Source: Vitrella brassicaformis (Eukaryota; Sar; Vitrellaceae). From it: DNA of 64,000 nt. The DNA is taken from positions 78,114-142,113 of the forward strand of contig CDMY01000227.1 of the NCBI GenBank assembly GCA_001179505.1, read 5' to 3'. Made by a program: the position numbers and the translations under genes. Shown piece after piece: positions 28,503 through 40,499 of this stretch; positions within the stretch are counted from its first letter, which is position 1; each line of letters starts with the position of its first letter. The notes under the pieces were generated by a model. That model ran no database searches. It was not told where the DNA came from and saw only the letters and a list, made by a program, of their open reading frames with translations.

Positions 28503-29142
28503 CTAGGCCGGGATTGGAACATTTGAGTGTGTGGGACGGCCGCTTGGTCAGAACTTGTGCATGTGAGTGCGCCTGCTACATTCAAGACTTTTTCACACAC
28601 ATCACATTCACGTACCAAAGGCAAGTGTCGATCACATGTGCAGCCGGTCAGCCAGTCTCTCTTCGTCACCCAATGTATGGTCACAGCATCAACCAACCAA
28701 AAATCACCAAAGACAGCCAGTGTATGGTGTGTGCTGTACATTCGGCCGTGTCAGACAGGGACAGGCAGACGGACAGACAGACACATAGACGTACCAGGGT
28801 GTGGTGTGGGGGCTCAGGTGAGGTGCGTGTCAATGACAGACAGACAGACAGACAGACAGACAACCAGACAACCCAACACACACCATCCCTCGTAGGGAAC
28901 AAAAGACCTCACGCTCAGATACATCCACACGGCATACTTACGTGCATACATCGTGGATCCATCCATCTACTCATCCTGTCTGTCTTTCATTCCCGTCCCT
29001 CACCTCCTCCCACCCACCGGGTCGCATACACATGAAGGAAGGAATGACTGAATCGCCATAAAGCACGTTAGTTAGTCAATAGTTGGGCATTTGGGATTGG
29101 GGGACACATTACTTCTCTTACGTCAGGGCCGTCGGTTCTTAC
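28503..29142. other. Tail-to-tail intergenic region
   Basis: No gene is supported. The region includes a GACA tetranucleotide tract at about 28839-28864 and related GACAGACA units near 28755-28785. Confidence 0.6.
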
Positions 29143-29965
29143 TTATCCCTTTCCCTCCCCACCAACCGCACCTGCTGTTGCCTGCTGGGCGGCTGTGCTG
29201 GTCAGCAGGGGCGTCTTCTCGTCAGTGGTCGTGTAGGTGGGATGAAGAGAGGGGCTGCCGGCCTTATCGCCGGTGTGTGACTGCTGCTGCTGCTGCTGCT
29301 GCGGGGAGCCCGATGGCCGGCGGTCTTCATCGGACGATGAGGCGCCCTCTGCTCGTCCCCGGCTCTGCTGCTTGATGTAGTCGCGGTGCATGTGGATGAA
29401 GCGCGCACACACGAAGATGAAGTACAAGGAGGAGGCGATCTGCACGCCCAGCACGGCCATGAAGTACACCTTTATGCCGTAGGCCTTCTTGTGGCCGGGC
29501 AGGGGGGGCGGGGTGAAGAACAGCCAGATGTGGCACATGACGCCGGTCCATATGATGGTGTTGAAGGCGAGGCTGGCGATGAACACCATGGCCGTGTGGA
29601 TCCTCGACTTGATGTAGCGCGAGAAGGTGGCGGTGGCAGAGGCCAGGGACGAGAGGGCCGTGACGATGAACAGTATGCCGAGAGCCCACATGTCGGTGGG
29701 CAGCACCTTGAGCGCCTCAAAGCCGCTGAAGGCCGCCGAGCCAAACTGATAAAACGCAACTGCACCGCACGCACAGCACAGAGAACCACCAGCAGCTCAA
29801 TCGAGATCTCATTGCATGTGTGATGCATACTTGCAAGTGCAGTGCAATGGACACGTACTCACCGGTGATGATGGCGGATCTGAGGCTCTGGCAGCAGCAG
29901 TAGCACGTCTGCATATCGAGGTACGTCGCCATGAGGAAGTAGTAGCACTGGTCGAACAAACTCAT
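29143..29965 (-). CDS. Unknown four-helix membrane protein
   Basis: I do not recognise the family. Two exons, 29965-29863 and 29759-29143, join in phase as SAIIT-VAFYQFGS to give 239 residues. About four membrane segments follow an N-terminal Cys/Tyr-rich stretch (YLDMQTCYCCCQ): ALGILFIVTALSSLASATAT, AMVFIASLAFNTIIWTGV, YFMAVLGVQIASSLYFIFVC, and a possible segment near the VAFYQ junction. The cytosol-like tail is hydrophilic with Asp/Ser, a run of seven Gln (CAG-type codons at about 29281-29301) and TDEKTPLL. EKTPLL resembles an acidic dileucine sorting motif, suggesting an endosomal or vacuolar membrane; that is inference. Confidence 0.72.
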
Positions 29966-30364
29966 ATCATATCAGAGGGCCGTGGGGGGACGGGACGGGC
30001 AGACTCCGAGGGCTTCTTTGGGGGTTGGTGGACGCGGGGATAGGAGTAAGGGGCTCGGGAAAGATGGACAGATGAGGCGCAGCGGGCAGGAACCCGATGC
30101 AAGGCCTTCAGGATGCCATCAGGCCATGATCTTAGTGGGGCTGGCCGAGAACCGCGGACAAATCACGTTCAGCCTCCAGCAACACATGGAGCCACCATTG
30201 CTCAACTCTGTCTGGCTCTGCAACCTCACAGTGACGCTTCTTTGTCGGTTTTTTCTCGAGGGTCGATCCGTGGCCGGGTAGGGTACAGATGCGTTTCTTG
30301 CCGCTTGGAAGCGTCTGTCTGTTGCCGTCACCGCAGCTTTGCCTCCTTGAGCTTTGCTTTGGAG
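29966..30364. promoter_or_regulatory. Divergent intergenic region, membrane protein / aprataxin
   Basis: These 399 bases lie between head-to-head starts. I find no copy of the 11-base shared motif; the nearest resemblance is GAGCTTTGC shortly before the aprataxin ATG. Probable bidirectional promoter by position. Confidence 0.4.
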
Positions 30365-32148
30365 ATGGCTTTTGGCGGGAGTCTGCACGTGGATCTGTCT
30401 GCTGAGTTGGAGGACAGAGTGTTCCCCACCTACAGCGCACCACTCGGTCCCATACCCCAGTCATCCTCATGGTAAGTCATCTCGGGAGCGATGGATGGAT
30501 GGATGAATGGATGAATCCGACAGACACCGGGTGACCTCTGTTTGCGTGTCTGTGTTGATGTTGGCTGCTATGGTGTCGTGCAGGCAAGACGTGCTGCTCA
30601 AGTATGCGGCAATTGACTGCCAGAAGGGCCAGAGCATCCACCATGCGTCGCATTTTGTGTGTTGTGTCGTTGGCTGCCACCAGGGTGATTGAGACGCCCG
30701 AGAAGTATGAGGACCACATATTCATGCAAAGTGAGCCCACAGCCGGGACGGGATGAACAATCAGCGGCTCTCTCTCTGTGTGCATGTGTTGTTCGATTTC
30801 AGCTCTCAAGTTCGTCGTCATGTAGTAAGCGCCGCGCCGCAAGGCAGGGGACACGGCACGAGCTGATGTGGTGTGGTTGGCAGCGATGGCTACCCCAAGG
30901 CCAATAACCATCTGCTGATCGTGCCGCGACAGAAGATACTCACACCAAGTCAGTGAGCTAACGGACGCCCCATGGACACGTACGTACGTGTCCATGCGTT
31001 GTGTTGGTGCACACTTTATGATCCATTCATTGTACCAGATGCGTTGAATGTTGGTCACTTGGACCTGCTCAAGGACGCCCGCAGGCTGGCGCAGTGGATT
31101 GTGCAGCGGTAGGTACGGTGAGGACGTTTTCACGCCACCTCACACCCACCCTTTCATGGGAATGTGTGTGTGTGTTGAGGTTGAGGGCCAAGTCGCCCCA
31201 TCTGACCTTTGCCTGTGGCATGCACACCATTGCTAGCCTCCAGTAAGCCATACATACCAGGCCATTCACACACGCAGGCCGGGTCTCGTCATGGGGTGTG
31301 TTGTTATATTCTCAGTCAGGTGCACTTCCACGTCATCAGCCAAGACTTTGACTCGGTCACAGATACGCACAGCACAGCACAGACAGACAGAGAGATGAAA
31401 GCGCGGCCCTGCCCTTGTCCGTCACTATGTGTGCCACACTTGGTGCAGGAGCGTGTCAAGCATGCCAAGCACTGGCTGTCGTTCAACTCACCCTTCTTTG
31501 CCCCTCTCTCGCTCCTCATCGAGCAGCTGGAGGGACACGCCAATCGCAAGGGATGGGGCTCACTCGCACCACCACTAGAGGTAAGAGGTGAACACAGGCA
31601 CGCAGCGCCACACAAGGACGCGCTCATTCTCTCTGGTGTGTGGGGGCCTTTGTGTCAGTTCCCGCCTGCCCGGTACGAGCCGTACTTGAAGGGCCCTCTC
31701 CGCTGCAACCGCACGGGATGCGGCCGGGACTTCGGACGTGAGTTCAAAAAATTCCAACAGCACTACCTCTCCTGCACGTAAGCCAGCTAGCTGAGATGGC
31801 GGGATGACCACACACACATACTCACACAGATGCGTTTATCTCTCTGTTTTGGTACGAGTGTGTGTCTACAGGCTTCCCCTGCCGCCCAACAGGGGTTTGG
31901 ACGAGCCGTCTCGCGGCAAGTCAGCGGCGTCTTCGCCATCGGGTGAGCCTGCCCTGAAGAAGAAGAAGACGGGGGCCGAGGGCGAGGCGGCCAACGAGGG
32001 CGCCAAGAGTATCAGTACCGCTGCCGCGGCAGCAGCAGCTCCAGCTGCCCCTGCTGGTGGCGATGATGGGGGCGGAGGAGACAGTGCTGTTGCAGGAGGT
32101 GGTGGTGGGGAGGAGGCCAAGCCGGGCGAGAAGCAAGATGGGCCATAG
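30365..32148 (+). CDS. APTX: Aprataxin-like DNA-adenylate hydrolase
   Basis: Aprataxin removes AMP from abortive DNA-ligation ends during strand-break repair in the nucleus. The HIT domain is spread over many small exons: VIETPEKYEDHIFMQ-TLKFVVMYDGYPKANNHLLIVPR, NVGHLDLLKDARR, FACGMHTIASLQ, then the catalytic histidine triad QVHFHVISQDFDS (about 31318). KHAKHWLSFNSPFF follows, matching the aprataxin pattern, and then the C-terminal zinc-finger region LRCNRTGCGRDFGREFKKFQ with a final HYLSC. The start is taken at 30365 (MAFGGSLHVDL). There is no room for an N-terminal FHA domain, so this is the short form. The tail after the finger is a basic KKKK patch followed by Ala/Gly-rich low complexity. 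A very short intron near 30640-30684 has an ambiguous donor. Confidence 0.86.
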
Positions 32149-32388
32149 TCTGTCAGAGGGGGTTGCGCCAGAGTGGGTGACTGACAATACAATGAGTGTA
32201 CAGTCAGTACCGTTAGACGAATGAATGCATTACTTTATCTGCTTCATGTGCCTCATGCATGGCGCCTGTGTCGCGTAGAACAAACAGGTAACACCGTTAC
32301 TCTTATTTCTCGTCCATACAAATGAATAAATGGATACATACATACAGGCAGGCACATATGAAATACATGAGAGGTCCGATCTGTCACG
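32149..32388. other. Short tail-to-tail gap, aprataxin / PIG-O
   Basis: The 240 bases between two stop codons form the only short convergent gap. They include ATACATACAT repeats near 32334-32346. The 3' ends of the two transcripts may overlap. Confidence 0.5.
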
Positions 32389-35300
32389 TCACGCAGCCTT
32401 ACACACATCTGCATGTCGTGTCCGTGCACTATCACCACCACCAGACAGCAGTCTGTGAGCAGCAATGGCCAGGAGTGGGGCCAGGCCGTGCAGCAGCAGC
32501 ATCGCCATGCCGTCATACAGATACTTGGGCGCAAACACAGACCACACCTGCACGCAACACACACACACACACACACAGACAGGGAGAGCGAGAGAGAGAG
32601 AGAGAGAGATCGCCACGTGCAAATCTGTCTACTTGGATGCGTGTGTGCCCTGGCTGACCATGAGGTGTCTTCTCAGTATGATGAGGGCCACCTCCGAGGC
32701 CACATACCGCAGCGACGCCGCCACCAACACGCTGAACGCACAACACACCACACACACACACACACTCCCTCAGTCTCCCTCAGTCTCCCTCACTCTCCTC
32801 TCACATCCGCAATGCTTACCTCGCCATCACTCTCACAAGGCGCACCAAGAGCACAGGCGGGGCGGCATTCCTGTCACCGCTGCCTCCCTTAGCCGTGGTT
32901 GTCACCACCACGGCCGCCGGCAGTGCGCAGAATGCCAGGATGAATGAGCAGTACGTGTGGAGGAAGACGAGCATGGGCGAGAGGTTGATGTCGAACTTGA
33001 GCAGACCCACAAAGGCGGCCGAGACCGGCACCGCGTTGAACGTCATCCGGTGGCCCGTCGTGAAGAACATCGCGAAACCAACCAGCACCACCATCGCACC
33101 CACGGACAACTCGGATAGCCCACCAAGCACCACTGTTGAAGACGCCCTGCGCTCCTTCTCTCTCTGTCCGCGGGAAGAGTGCACAGCCGTCAGCAGCAGT
33201 GGCAGCTGGATGAGGCATGACGCAGCCGGGGTCACCTGGGAGGCGCCGAGGAGCGTCATGGAAGGGAATACCTGGCTGCCCACCACCACTAAGGCAAGTG
33301 CGTGCAGCTGGGACTCAAGGCTGCCGCTGTTGGTGGTCTGGATAAGGCGACCAGGGAAGGAGAGGCAGGCGAGCAGCTGAATGCCGCAAAGGGCATAGAC
33401 GATGCGGGGCAGCACCACCACGAGAGCGTCGTGGATGGGGAGAGCCCATAGGGTGGCGCCCAGCCGCTGCTCACGAGCCTCGGATGTCTCGGTCGTGCGC
33501 TGGTAGAACTGACAGACAGACAGACAGAGTGACTCCCTGACTGACAAGCATCGATCGGTCTCACCCACTCTACTTACCTCCACATGCATCTGCATGGCAG
33601 TTGCAGCGAACTGCAGGCCCCACGCCACTGCAATACACCGCCGCACCCAGCCCCTACGCACACATGAGTGCCAGAGCAGCGCCAGCATCACTGCAAGAGG
33701 GACGAGCATGACGGCCGATGCTGCCGTGGGGTGGTCGATGACGACAGAGGGCTGCGGCCGGTCGCCCGGCATGGCCTCCAGCTGGTCGATCGACGGGCCC
33801 AGCCGAACCGCACACAGAACACCCACCATTCTGCCTACAACAAGGTGATGACAGCAGGGGCAATCGAGACACGATCGATGCATCGCTTGGCTTGCTGCCT
33901 CTTGTTTGGTACCCGAGTATGAGCCTCCGTGGCCGTGTGTGTTCTCCTGCTGCAGATGGTCTCCCGAGGGCCCTTCTCGCCACATGGCGGAGCACGGCGG
34001 CAGTGAGGTGCAGCAGCAGCAGCGACGAGAGCAGGAACCGCACACACGTGGCCTCCAGCATGGAGTAGCAGTCAGAGAACAGACACGCGCACAGACACAC
34101 CACCACCAGCAGCTCGCCACCGCCAGTCACCTCCACACGGACGGGGAGCAATGACAGCACCCTCCCACCCTTCACAAAGGCGGACCACATGTAGCTGCCG
34201 ACCAGACCGGCGCCGAGGCAGCCACCCGTGCAGGTCGGTAACCCGATCAGGCGCAACGTCGCAGCAAGAGGCGCTGTGAGCACCAGACCGAGGCAGGCGC
34301 GCCAGAGGACGGTCAGAGGTGAGGGCAGAGCCCCAGGCCACTCGGCGGGTGCAGTGGTCTCCATGCGGGCGAGGGATAGAGTGAACATGACCTGCGCTGC
34401 GACTGCCATCAGGGACGTGGCGACACCGATCGTCAAGGCGACTGGGTCAAAGGTCGTCCACTGCGCTCGGGCAGCATCGAGCACCGCCGCCAGATACCCA
34501 CGACATGCCGCAATGAACGCCCTCAGATCATCCGCCACGCCGCCATCGCTCTGCTCCCACTCGGCCCTTCTCAATCGACCGGCGTGGGAGTCAACTCTCT
34601 CCCAGAGTGCCGCCAGATGCTCGCCGTCGGCGAAGGACTTGCCGGAGGCCTCGTCGTATCTGCCGAGGTACCGCCTCACTTGCGCAGCATTGAGATAGAA
34701 CGCCTCGGCGTGATAACGGAGCTCGCCCACAACACCAGCAGCACCAGCAGGGGCACCGTGGATGTGGCTGACGGACGGCAGCATGTCCGGCGTGATGCAG
34801 CCGAGGTTGCCAAAAGGGATGGGGACACCGAGCAGCAGGGCGAGAGTGGGCACGAAGTCCACCTGGGGGATGGCGTCGTGGTGGGTGCGTGTGGAGGGGT
34901 ACGACGGGTGCATCGAGGTCTCTGAGAAGGGCCTCCTCGAGTAAACGAACAAGGCCGAGTCCACCTACACGCACCAACCAAGACATACATATACGGTAGG
35001 GGCGATTGCATCGCTATATCCATCCCGTCTGTGTGTGTGTGTGTGTGTGGTGTGACCTCTTCCGGCAGGGCGCCTCCGTGAGCGCCATCGTCGGTCTGTC
35101 CGTGGTCGCCGAGAAGCACCACCAGTGTGTCGTCATCTACTCGATCGACAGTGTCCGCGAGCACCCTGTCCATCTGAGTGAGCTTCTCGCGCATGGCCGG
35201 GTGGTTGACCTCATACTTGTGGCCCACATGATCCACACCCAGGAAATGGCCAACCAACACAGACCAGTCAGACCTTCAACCACACAGACGGACAGACAGG

Positions 35301-36053
35301 CAGGCAGACAGGCACATCCATGCTTTAGCCGAGCAGCCTGCATTTATCAGCCCTTGTGACTTACTTGTTCATTTCGGCCCATATGTGTGCCATGACGCCG
35401 TCATCCACAGTGTGCAGGTCCTTGACGTCAAACGAGGGGTACGGAAACGCCCTCGACAGACCATTCTCAACCACTGGGAAGAGGTCCACCCAGGTCTCGT
35501 CCCCCATGGCCACCACGCCCCTCCCCTGCCGCCGCACCTGCTCAACCAGGTTGTCCTCACTCAGTGCCGACGACTCAAAGGTGTCACGCACTTCGAAAAA
35601 GGTCGGCAGTGAGCCCGTGGTGAGGGCCTTGAGCCGCTGAGTGGTTGCCGTCGGCGCGTCAGCAACGAAGCGATACAGACGAGAGTTGTGCGGCTGCTCC
35701 GTCATGAGCCGATGGATGGTCGGGAGGCCGTTGATGTGATAGGGGCCAGCATCTGTGACAGGCAGGTCGGGCTGATAGAGTGCAAAGTCCCACCGCAGTC
35801 CGTCCACAATGAGAATGACCACTCGCCGATACTGAGCTGGCAGCCACGATGCTGCACCTGTAGCATCAGATGGATGATGCTGATGCAGGTCGGGGAAGAG
35901 CGGCTCTGCTGGTGGCGTGTCTGCAGCGCTGCGGTCCTTGATCTCGTATCGCGTGAGGAAGAAGCCTTGCAAAAAGAAGAGGATGCCGACAGACAGCAGC
36001 CCTATCTGCCACACCAGATGAAATGCAAGGCTCCATCCGATATGAGCAGCCAT
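32389..36053 (-). CDS. PIGO: GPI ethanolamine phosphate transferase 3 (PIG-O)
   Basis: PIG-O adds ethanolamine phosphate to the third mannose of the GPI anchor precursor in the endoplasmic reticulum. The start ATG is at 36053 ([20 protein letters not shown]), giving an N-terminal membrane anchor. The lumenal alkaline-phosphatase-type domain follows: [76 protein letters not shown]. The family metal-binding Asp and His residues are visible in these motifs. The long C-terminal part is a series of membrane helices (about 34450-32400) that includes [20 protein letters not shown], the PIG-O/MCD4-type GH motif, and ends near [20 protein letters not shown]. The stop is at 32389-32391. The gene has at least seven exons with CA-rich introns. 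Confidence 0.92.
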
Positions 36054-36273
36054 GACCGCATCGCATCTGGAGATCCACTCCTTCACGGACTCTTCTTTTC
36101 CATCATTTCTCTCAAAAGCGGTTTTGCACACGTCTGCGAGCTTAGCTGTGCGAGCTCGGATTTCCCTGCCTGTTTTCGTAGCTTTTTCGTGCGTTCGTCG
36201 GCTCTCACACGCTCCTCCCAGTTGTCTTCGCCCTTTCCACTCCTCCATCTCCTTTCCCAACTTGAAAGACGGC
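36054..36273. promoter_or_regulatory. Divergent promoter, PIG-O / H2A.Z
   Basis: These 220 bases lie between the two start codons and carry the shared motif at 36134-36145. A second partial copy, TGCGAGCTCGG, follows 14 bases later (36149-36159). A TTTTCGTAGCTTTTTCGTGCG stretch lies near 36173-36193. No TATA box is seen. Confidence 0.65.
36134..36145 (+). promoter_or_regulatory. Shared promoter motif CTGCGAGCTTAG
   Basis: Exact core TGCGAGCTTAG, 129 bases before the H2A.Z ATG and about 81 bases before the PIG-O ATG. A partial second copy, TGCGAGCT, lies at 36149-36156. Confidence 0.6.
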
Positions 36274-37027
36274 ATGTCGTCCATTCCCGTGCTCGGCGCT
36301 GCAGGCGGCAAGGGAGGCAAAGGTACGCAGCACACACTGACAGCAGCCGGGCAGACACAGCGGCAAGCACAGAATCCCGGATCTTTGTGCCTGTGTCTTG
36401 TGCTGCAGTCGGCGGCAAGGGCGGCAAAGTTGGCGGCAAGGTCGGGGGGAAGGGCGCTAAAATCGGATCAGGTGACTCACCCACATCACCACACACCAGC
36501 GGCAGGCACGTCGTTTCTGTCTGTCTGTGTGGATTGTGGCCTGCAGGCAAGTCCAAGAAGCAGCCTCTGTCTCGGTCAGCACGCGCCGGTCTGCAGTTCC
36601 CAGTGGGCCGTATCCACCGGCTGCTCAAGTCACGCGTGAGCTCATCCAGCCGTGTGGGCGCCACCGCCGCCGTCTACTCGGCCGCCATTCTCGAGTACCT
36701 TACCGCTGAGGTGCTCGAACTCGCCGGCAATGCGTCCAAAGATCTCAAAGTCAGTGACACAGCACCCGCAACACCACGCGCAGCACACCGTTGCCCTGAT
36801 TGGTATCCTGTGTTGTGTGTGGGATGTGTGTGTAGGTGAAGCGTATCTCTCCGCGGCATCTGCAGCTGGCGATCAGGGGTGACGAGGAGCTGGACACTTT
36901 GATCAAGGCGACCATTGCGGGTGGCGGTGTGATTCCGCACATCCACAAGTCGCTCATGAAGAAGTCGGGCGGCGGGGCCGGCGGCCAAAAGGGCAAGGGC
37001 GGACAGAAGGGACAGCCGCAGGAATGA
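36274..37027 (+). CDS. Histone H2A.Z variant
   Basis: Four exons, 36274-36322, 36409-36471, 36547-36749 and 36836-37027, encode 168 residues. The histone fold is plain: [59 protein letters not shown]. The H2A.Z-specific C-terminal acidic patch is present ([28 protein letters not shown]). H2A.Z replaces H2A in nucleosomes near active promoters. The N-terminal tail is unusual: it opens [10 protein letters not shown] and continues with repeated GGKGGK units spread over two small exons, giving many acetylatable lysines. The C-terminal tail is also Gly/Lys/Gln-rich. Confidence 0.97.
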
Positions 37028-38403
37028 ACGAGTAGAAGCATCGGTCGATACACCCGTGTTCGTGGCTGTGCCTGGGTAAGTGGCTGTATGGTTGTTTTCG
37101 TTCGGTGTCTGTGTGGTGTGTGGTTGGGTGTGTTTTGAGTGAATTGCATGGACGGACGTGGTGTGGGGTGGCGGATCCATCGCCGCATTTGTAGCGTGAG
37201 CGCAGCCATGTGGCTGGCAAGCCCAGGTGTATCTCGGTGTGGTGGGTGTCTGTCTGCCTCCCTGCCTGCCTGCCTGACAAGAAAGCTTGGCTGTGTACAC
37301 GCGTTTTTCTTTTCGCTACACGTGGGCATCTATCTGCCTATGCCTTTTATGGCTACACCTGCATGGATGAGCGCACCAGAGAGCTAATTCTGGCACTTAG
37401 TGGTCGTCTTGAGTCAGTTGACGCTTCGAAGCCTTGCGAGCCATCGCTGCGCTGCGCTGCGTCCACTGCTTGGGCCTACCACTGTGACGGATGCAGCTCG
37501 ACCAAAAGGAACGACAGACGGGGTTCGTTGCTGCCTTGTTCTTCTGCGGCCGTTTTGTTGTCTCTTCGCGTGGTGGGCACCTGGCGTGTCTTGGTGACCG
37601 TCTGGAACGTCTAAAGAGTCACCATGACCCTGGTGGCGCTTTCTGCGTTCCGGTGGGCTGTGTGAGACACGCCAGCCACACACACGGAAAGAGATGGGCG
37701 CAGCCCACAAGTTCGCCATCACCGCATCACTACACCTGTGCGGTCATATGGATACGTCGATGGATTGGATAATCGGGCGGGTCAATAAGAATTGGAATTT
37801 CCTCGATCTTCTGCCTGCCTGAATCTCTCTCTCTCTCTCTCATCTGCGTGTTGTGCATGTTTTGAGGGACTGGCTGATCGGCAGTCTGCCGTCGGCATGC
37901 AAAGACACACACCACGTGCGCTGCAAAACCGTGCGCGCGTAGCCCGTTGGCTTCTCTGTGCGCGGCCGGTAGGGGAGAGGGGAGCGTGTTGAATGGTCTT
38001 TCTCAGTGAAGGACTCATTGATTGCATAATGTGACGGGTGTGTGCAGAGGTCCCCTGCACGTGTGCTGCCTAATTCCCTGCATGTGATGTGAGACGTGAA
38101 TGACTGACTGACGAGTATGCATGGATGACATGAATGCACCGCACCGTTTGGTCAACCACGTCTGGCTTCTCGTCTTTGCTTTCCATTCGACACAGTATCC
38201 ACACGAGTGCGGCCTCACTGAGTCGGTCGAGCGTAGGTGTGTGCTGCAGCACAGGAGCCAACCGCTGCAATGCACGTCCACACTCAACACCACCAGTGAG
38301 AACGTGCACTCGCACATCCATCACACGGTTCAGCCCAAGTGAACCACACGTGACACACACACCAAATGTCTGAGAGCAGTGTCCCAGCAGCTGTAGCTGT
38401 CGG
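37028..38403. other. Tail-to-tail intergenic region
   Basis: No gene is supported. Open frames here have no recognisable domain. The region includes CTGCCTGC units near 37256-37277 and a TC dinucleotide tract near 37826-37841. It probably contains the H2A.Z 3' untranslated region; I found no clear histone stem-loop, as expected for a polyadenylated replacement variant. Confidence 0.55.
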
Positions 38404-40171
38404 TCAGTTGTCATCATCGAGCTCTCCCTCGTCTCCCTGATCCTCCTCCGGTAGACTTGGTGTGTCCCTCGCTTCCTTCCATTTCTCCCACCAGCTGCCC
38501 CGCTCACACTGGATCTTCATGTGCAGCTGCACACATCACACCACACCAGCACACAAAGGAGGAGGAATCGACGTTTTCGTCCGTTGTGCGGCTGCTCACC
38601 ATCTGCAGCCACTCGTCGAAGACGTCTTCTTGCAGGCGGCCGGCAGCGCGGCTGCTGCAGGCAGCGACCTCAGGCAAGATGGCCCGCCTCACGTACGCTT
38701 CTGCCATGTCGTCATAGGCATCCAGACGCAGCGGCAAACCCGACGGCCTAACAGAAACAACACACATTCCCCGTGAACACGTCTGTCCGTTCATGTGTTT
38801 GTCGGCTGGATAACTCACTTTCTGTCATAGAAGCCGAATTGACATCGGTCAAGGAAGAGTCCACACGCCGGCACCAGGAGTATGTGGCCCCTCACGGCCG
38901 CGTCAGGCACGAACATCCGCTCCAGCAGTGAATCGATATCCACACACTGACCGTCCTCCAGCTGCACCAGTCGGCATCGGTCTCCGGCTTTTCGGCGGAG
39001 GAATGCCTCACACGCGAAGCCGACCATGCGACGGATCTGGTTGTACAGGAAGCCTGACCCTTTCACCTGACCGAACAAACAAGACTCAATCAGCACAGCA
39101 CCTGTATGGGTGTGATGTCGTGCGGTGTGTGATCGATCTTGCCTCAATGCGGAGGAACTGCTCGCCGTCGATGGTGACGGGCTCGTCCAAGGCCTCACAG
39201 CGGTCCATTGATCGCATGGCCTGCGGACTGCCGGCAGCCACACCTTTGGCGAAATTGCTGTAGTCGTGCCGGCCGATGAACCTCGCGAGCAGACCGTTGA
39301 GGGAGGAAATGTCCTCTCGGGTGACCCTACAGAAAACACCTATTGTTTGTCAGTTTGTTTGTCGCCAGTCAGTCAGCACTCACCAGAAGCTCTTTCTTTC
39401 GCCCTGGATGGCCGCCAGGTGTGGCTGCACATCAGACAGTGCGAAGTCATCCCGGATGGGCACCAGGGGAGCCAGACAAGAGGCGGGGAGCATGTACACG
39501 TACTGCCGCGAGCTGCAGAGGAAGCGAGGGCTGAACGAAGGCACCACCCTTTGGATGCCCAAGACCTCGATAGCGTCGCCGCGCCGCCTGAGCTCCTCGT
39601 TGAGCAGACTGCGGTACTCCTCGAAGCCCAATGTCCTGTCGGGCTGGACCTGGGCAGCCAACACCCAGCGGGCAGCATGGACGCCCTTGTCAGTCCGCGC
39701 ACTCCTTGATAGGTCCAACTGCATGTCAGACAGGCAGCAAGAAAGCCTACAATGGATTCCCGTTGCTGCTTTGGTCACTCAGTTACCTTCCAGTCGCTGG
39801 CGGCCCTCTTGGGGTCGACAATCAGCCTGACGTTCTCTGACGCCATGGCGTCGATGAGGGATCTCTCGATGGTTGGTTCAGCCGTGGCAGATCTGACATC
39901 GGAAGGGCACCCACTCTATATATGCACAGACACACAAGCTTTCTCACCGTTGGCAGCCATAGTAGGGTGTGCCGAGGTAGCCGACGACAAACAATAGCTT
40001 CCGGCTCTTCCGTGGCTTGAACGGAGGCGGTGTGGTGGGAGCAGGTACTGAGTCAACACCCTCCATGTTGCGCCGAGTCTGGTGCACGCTGCTCGGCAGA
40101 GATGGGATGAAAGAGGGCCGACACTCTCCTGCAGCTACACTGATGATCAGGCCGATGGCCACAAGGAGCAT
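38404..40171 (-). CDS. tRNA pseudouridine synthase, TruA/PUS1 family, with leader peptide
   Basis: TruA-type enzymes isomerise uridine to pseudouridine in the tRNA anticodon arm. The catalytic Asp sits in SRSARTDKGVHAARWVLAA (about 39700). Other family segments are LLFVVGYLGTPYYGCQR, VPSFSPRFLCSSRQYVYML, IGRHDYSNFAKG and VKGSGFLYNQIRRMVGFACE. About seven exons run from the ATG at 40171 to the stop at 38404-38406. The N-terminus, MLLVAIGLIISVAAGECRPS, is a hydrophobic signal followed at once by FIPSLPSSVHQTRR. This looks like a bipartite plastid leader with a phenylalanine near the presumed cleavage site; a plastid tRNA substrate is inferred. The C-terminus is an acidic tail (LPEEDQGDEGELDDDN). 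Confidence 0.88.
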
Positions 40172-40499
40172 TCTCTTCGCCTGGCCTCGCGCAGATCTCC
40201 AAGAGCGATCGCCTCATGCGAGCTAAACAAAAGGTGAGATTTAATCCATCCGTTTGGGACTGCCACATGCAGATTTGACCAATGTTGATCAGGGTAGACC
40301 GATGAAGGTGTCATTTGCAGAGCGATGGTGCGATAGGATGTCATTGCATGCATGGATGCCATAGAGGGTGAGGGTACCATGCAGCTGGAAAACGAAAAGG
40401 CGAGGGCGATATCATCCATCAGACATGCATCAGACATGCAGACACGCACACGTGGGTACAAAGATGAGTGGGTATGATCTCAGACAAAGGATGGTCGGT
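40172..40499. promoter_or_regulatory. Tandem intergenic region upstream of the TruA gene
   Basis: These 328 bases lie between the TruA start (40171, -) and the MFS stop (40500, -). TGCGAGCTAA at 40217-40226, 46 bases upstream of the TruA ATG, matches the first eight bases of the shared divergent-promoter motif but then differs. Confidence 0.4.

Noticed and set aside
28755-28864. Regularly spaced GACA blocks as a possible CRISPR array
   Set aside because: They are simple tandem tetranucleotides with no unique spacers, in a eukaryotic genome.
36054-36335. An upstream in-frame extension of PIG-O to an ATG near 36282
   Set aside because: It would overlap the H2A.Z first exon and place a hydrophilic stretch before the membrane anchor; the ATG at 36053 fits better.
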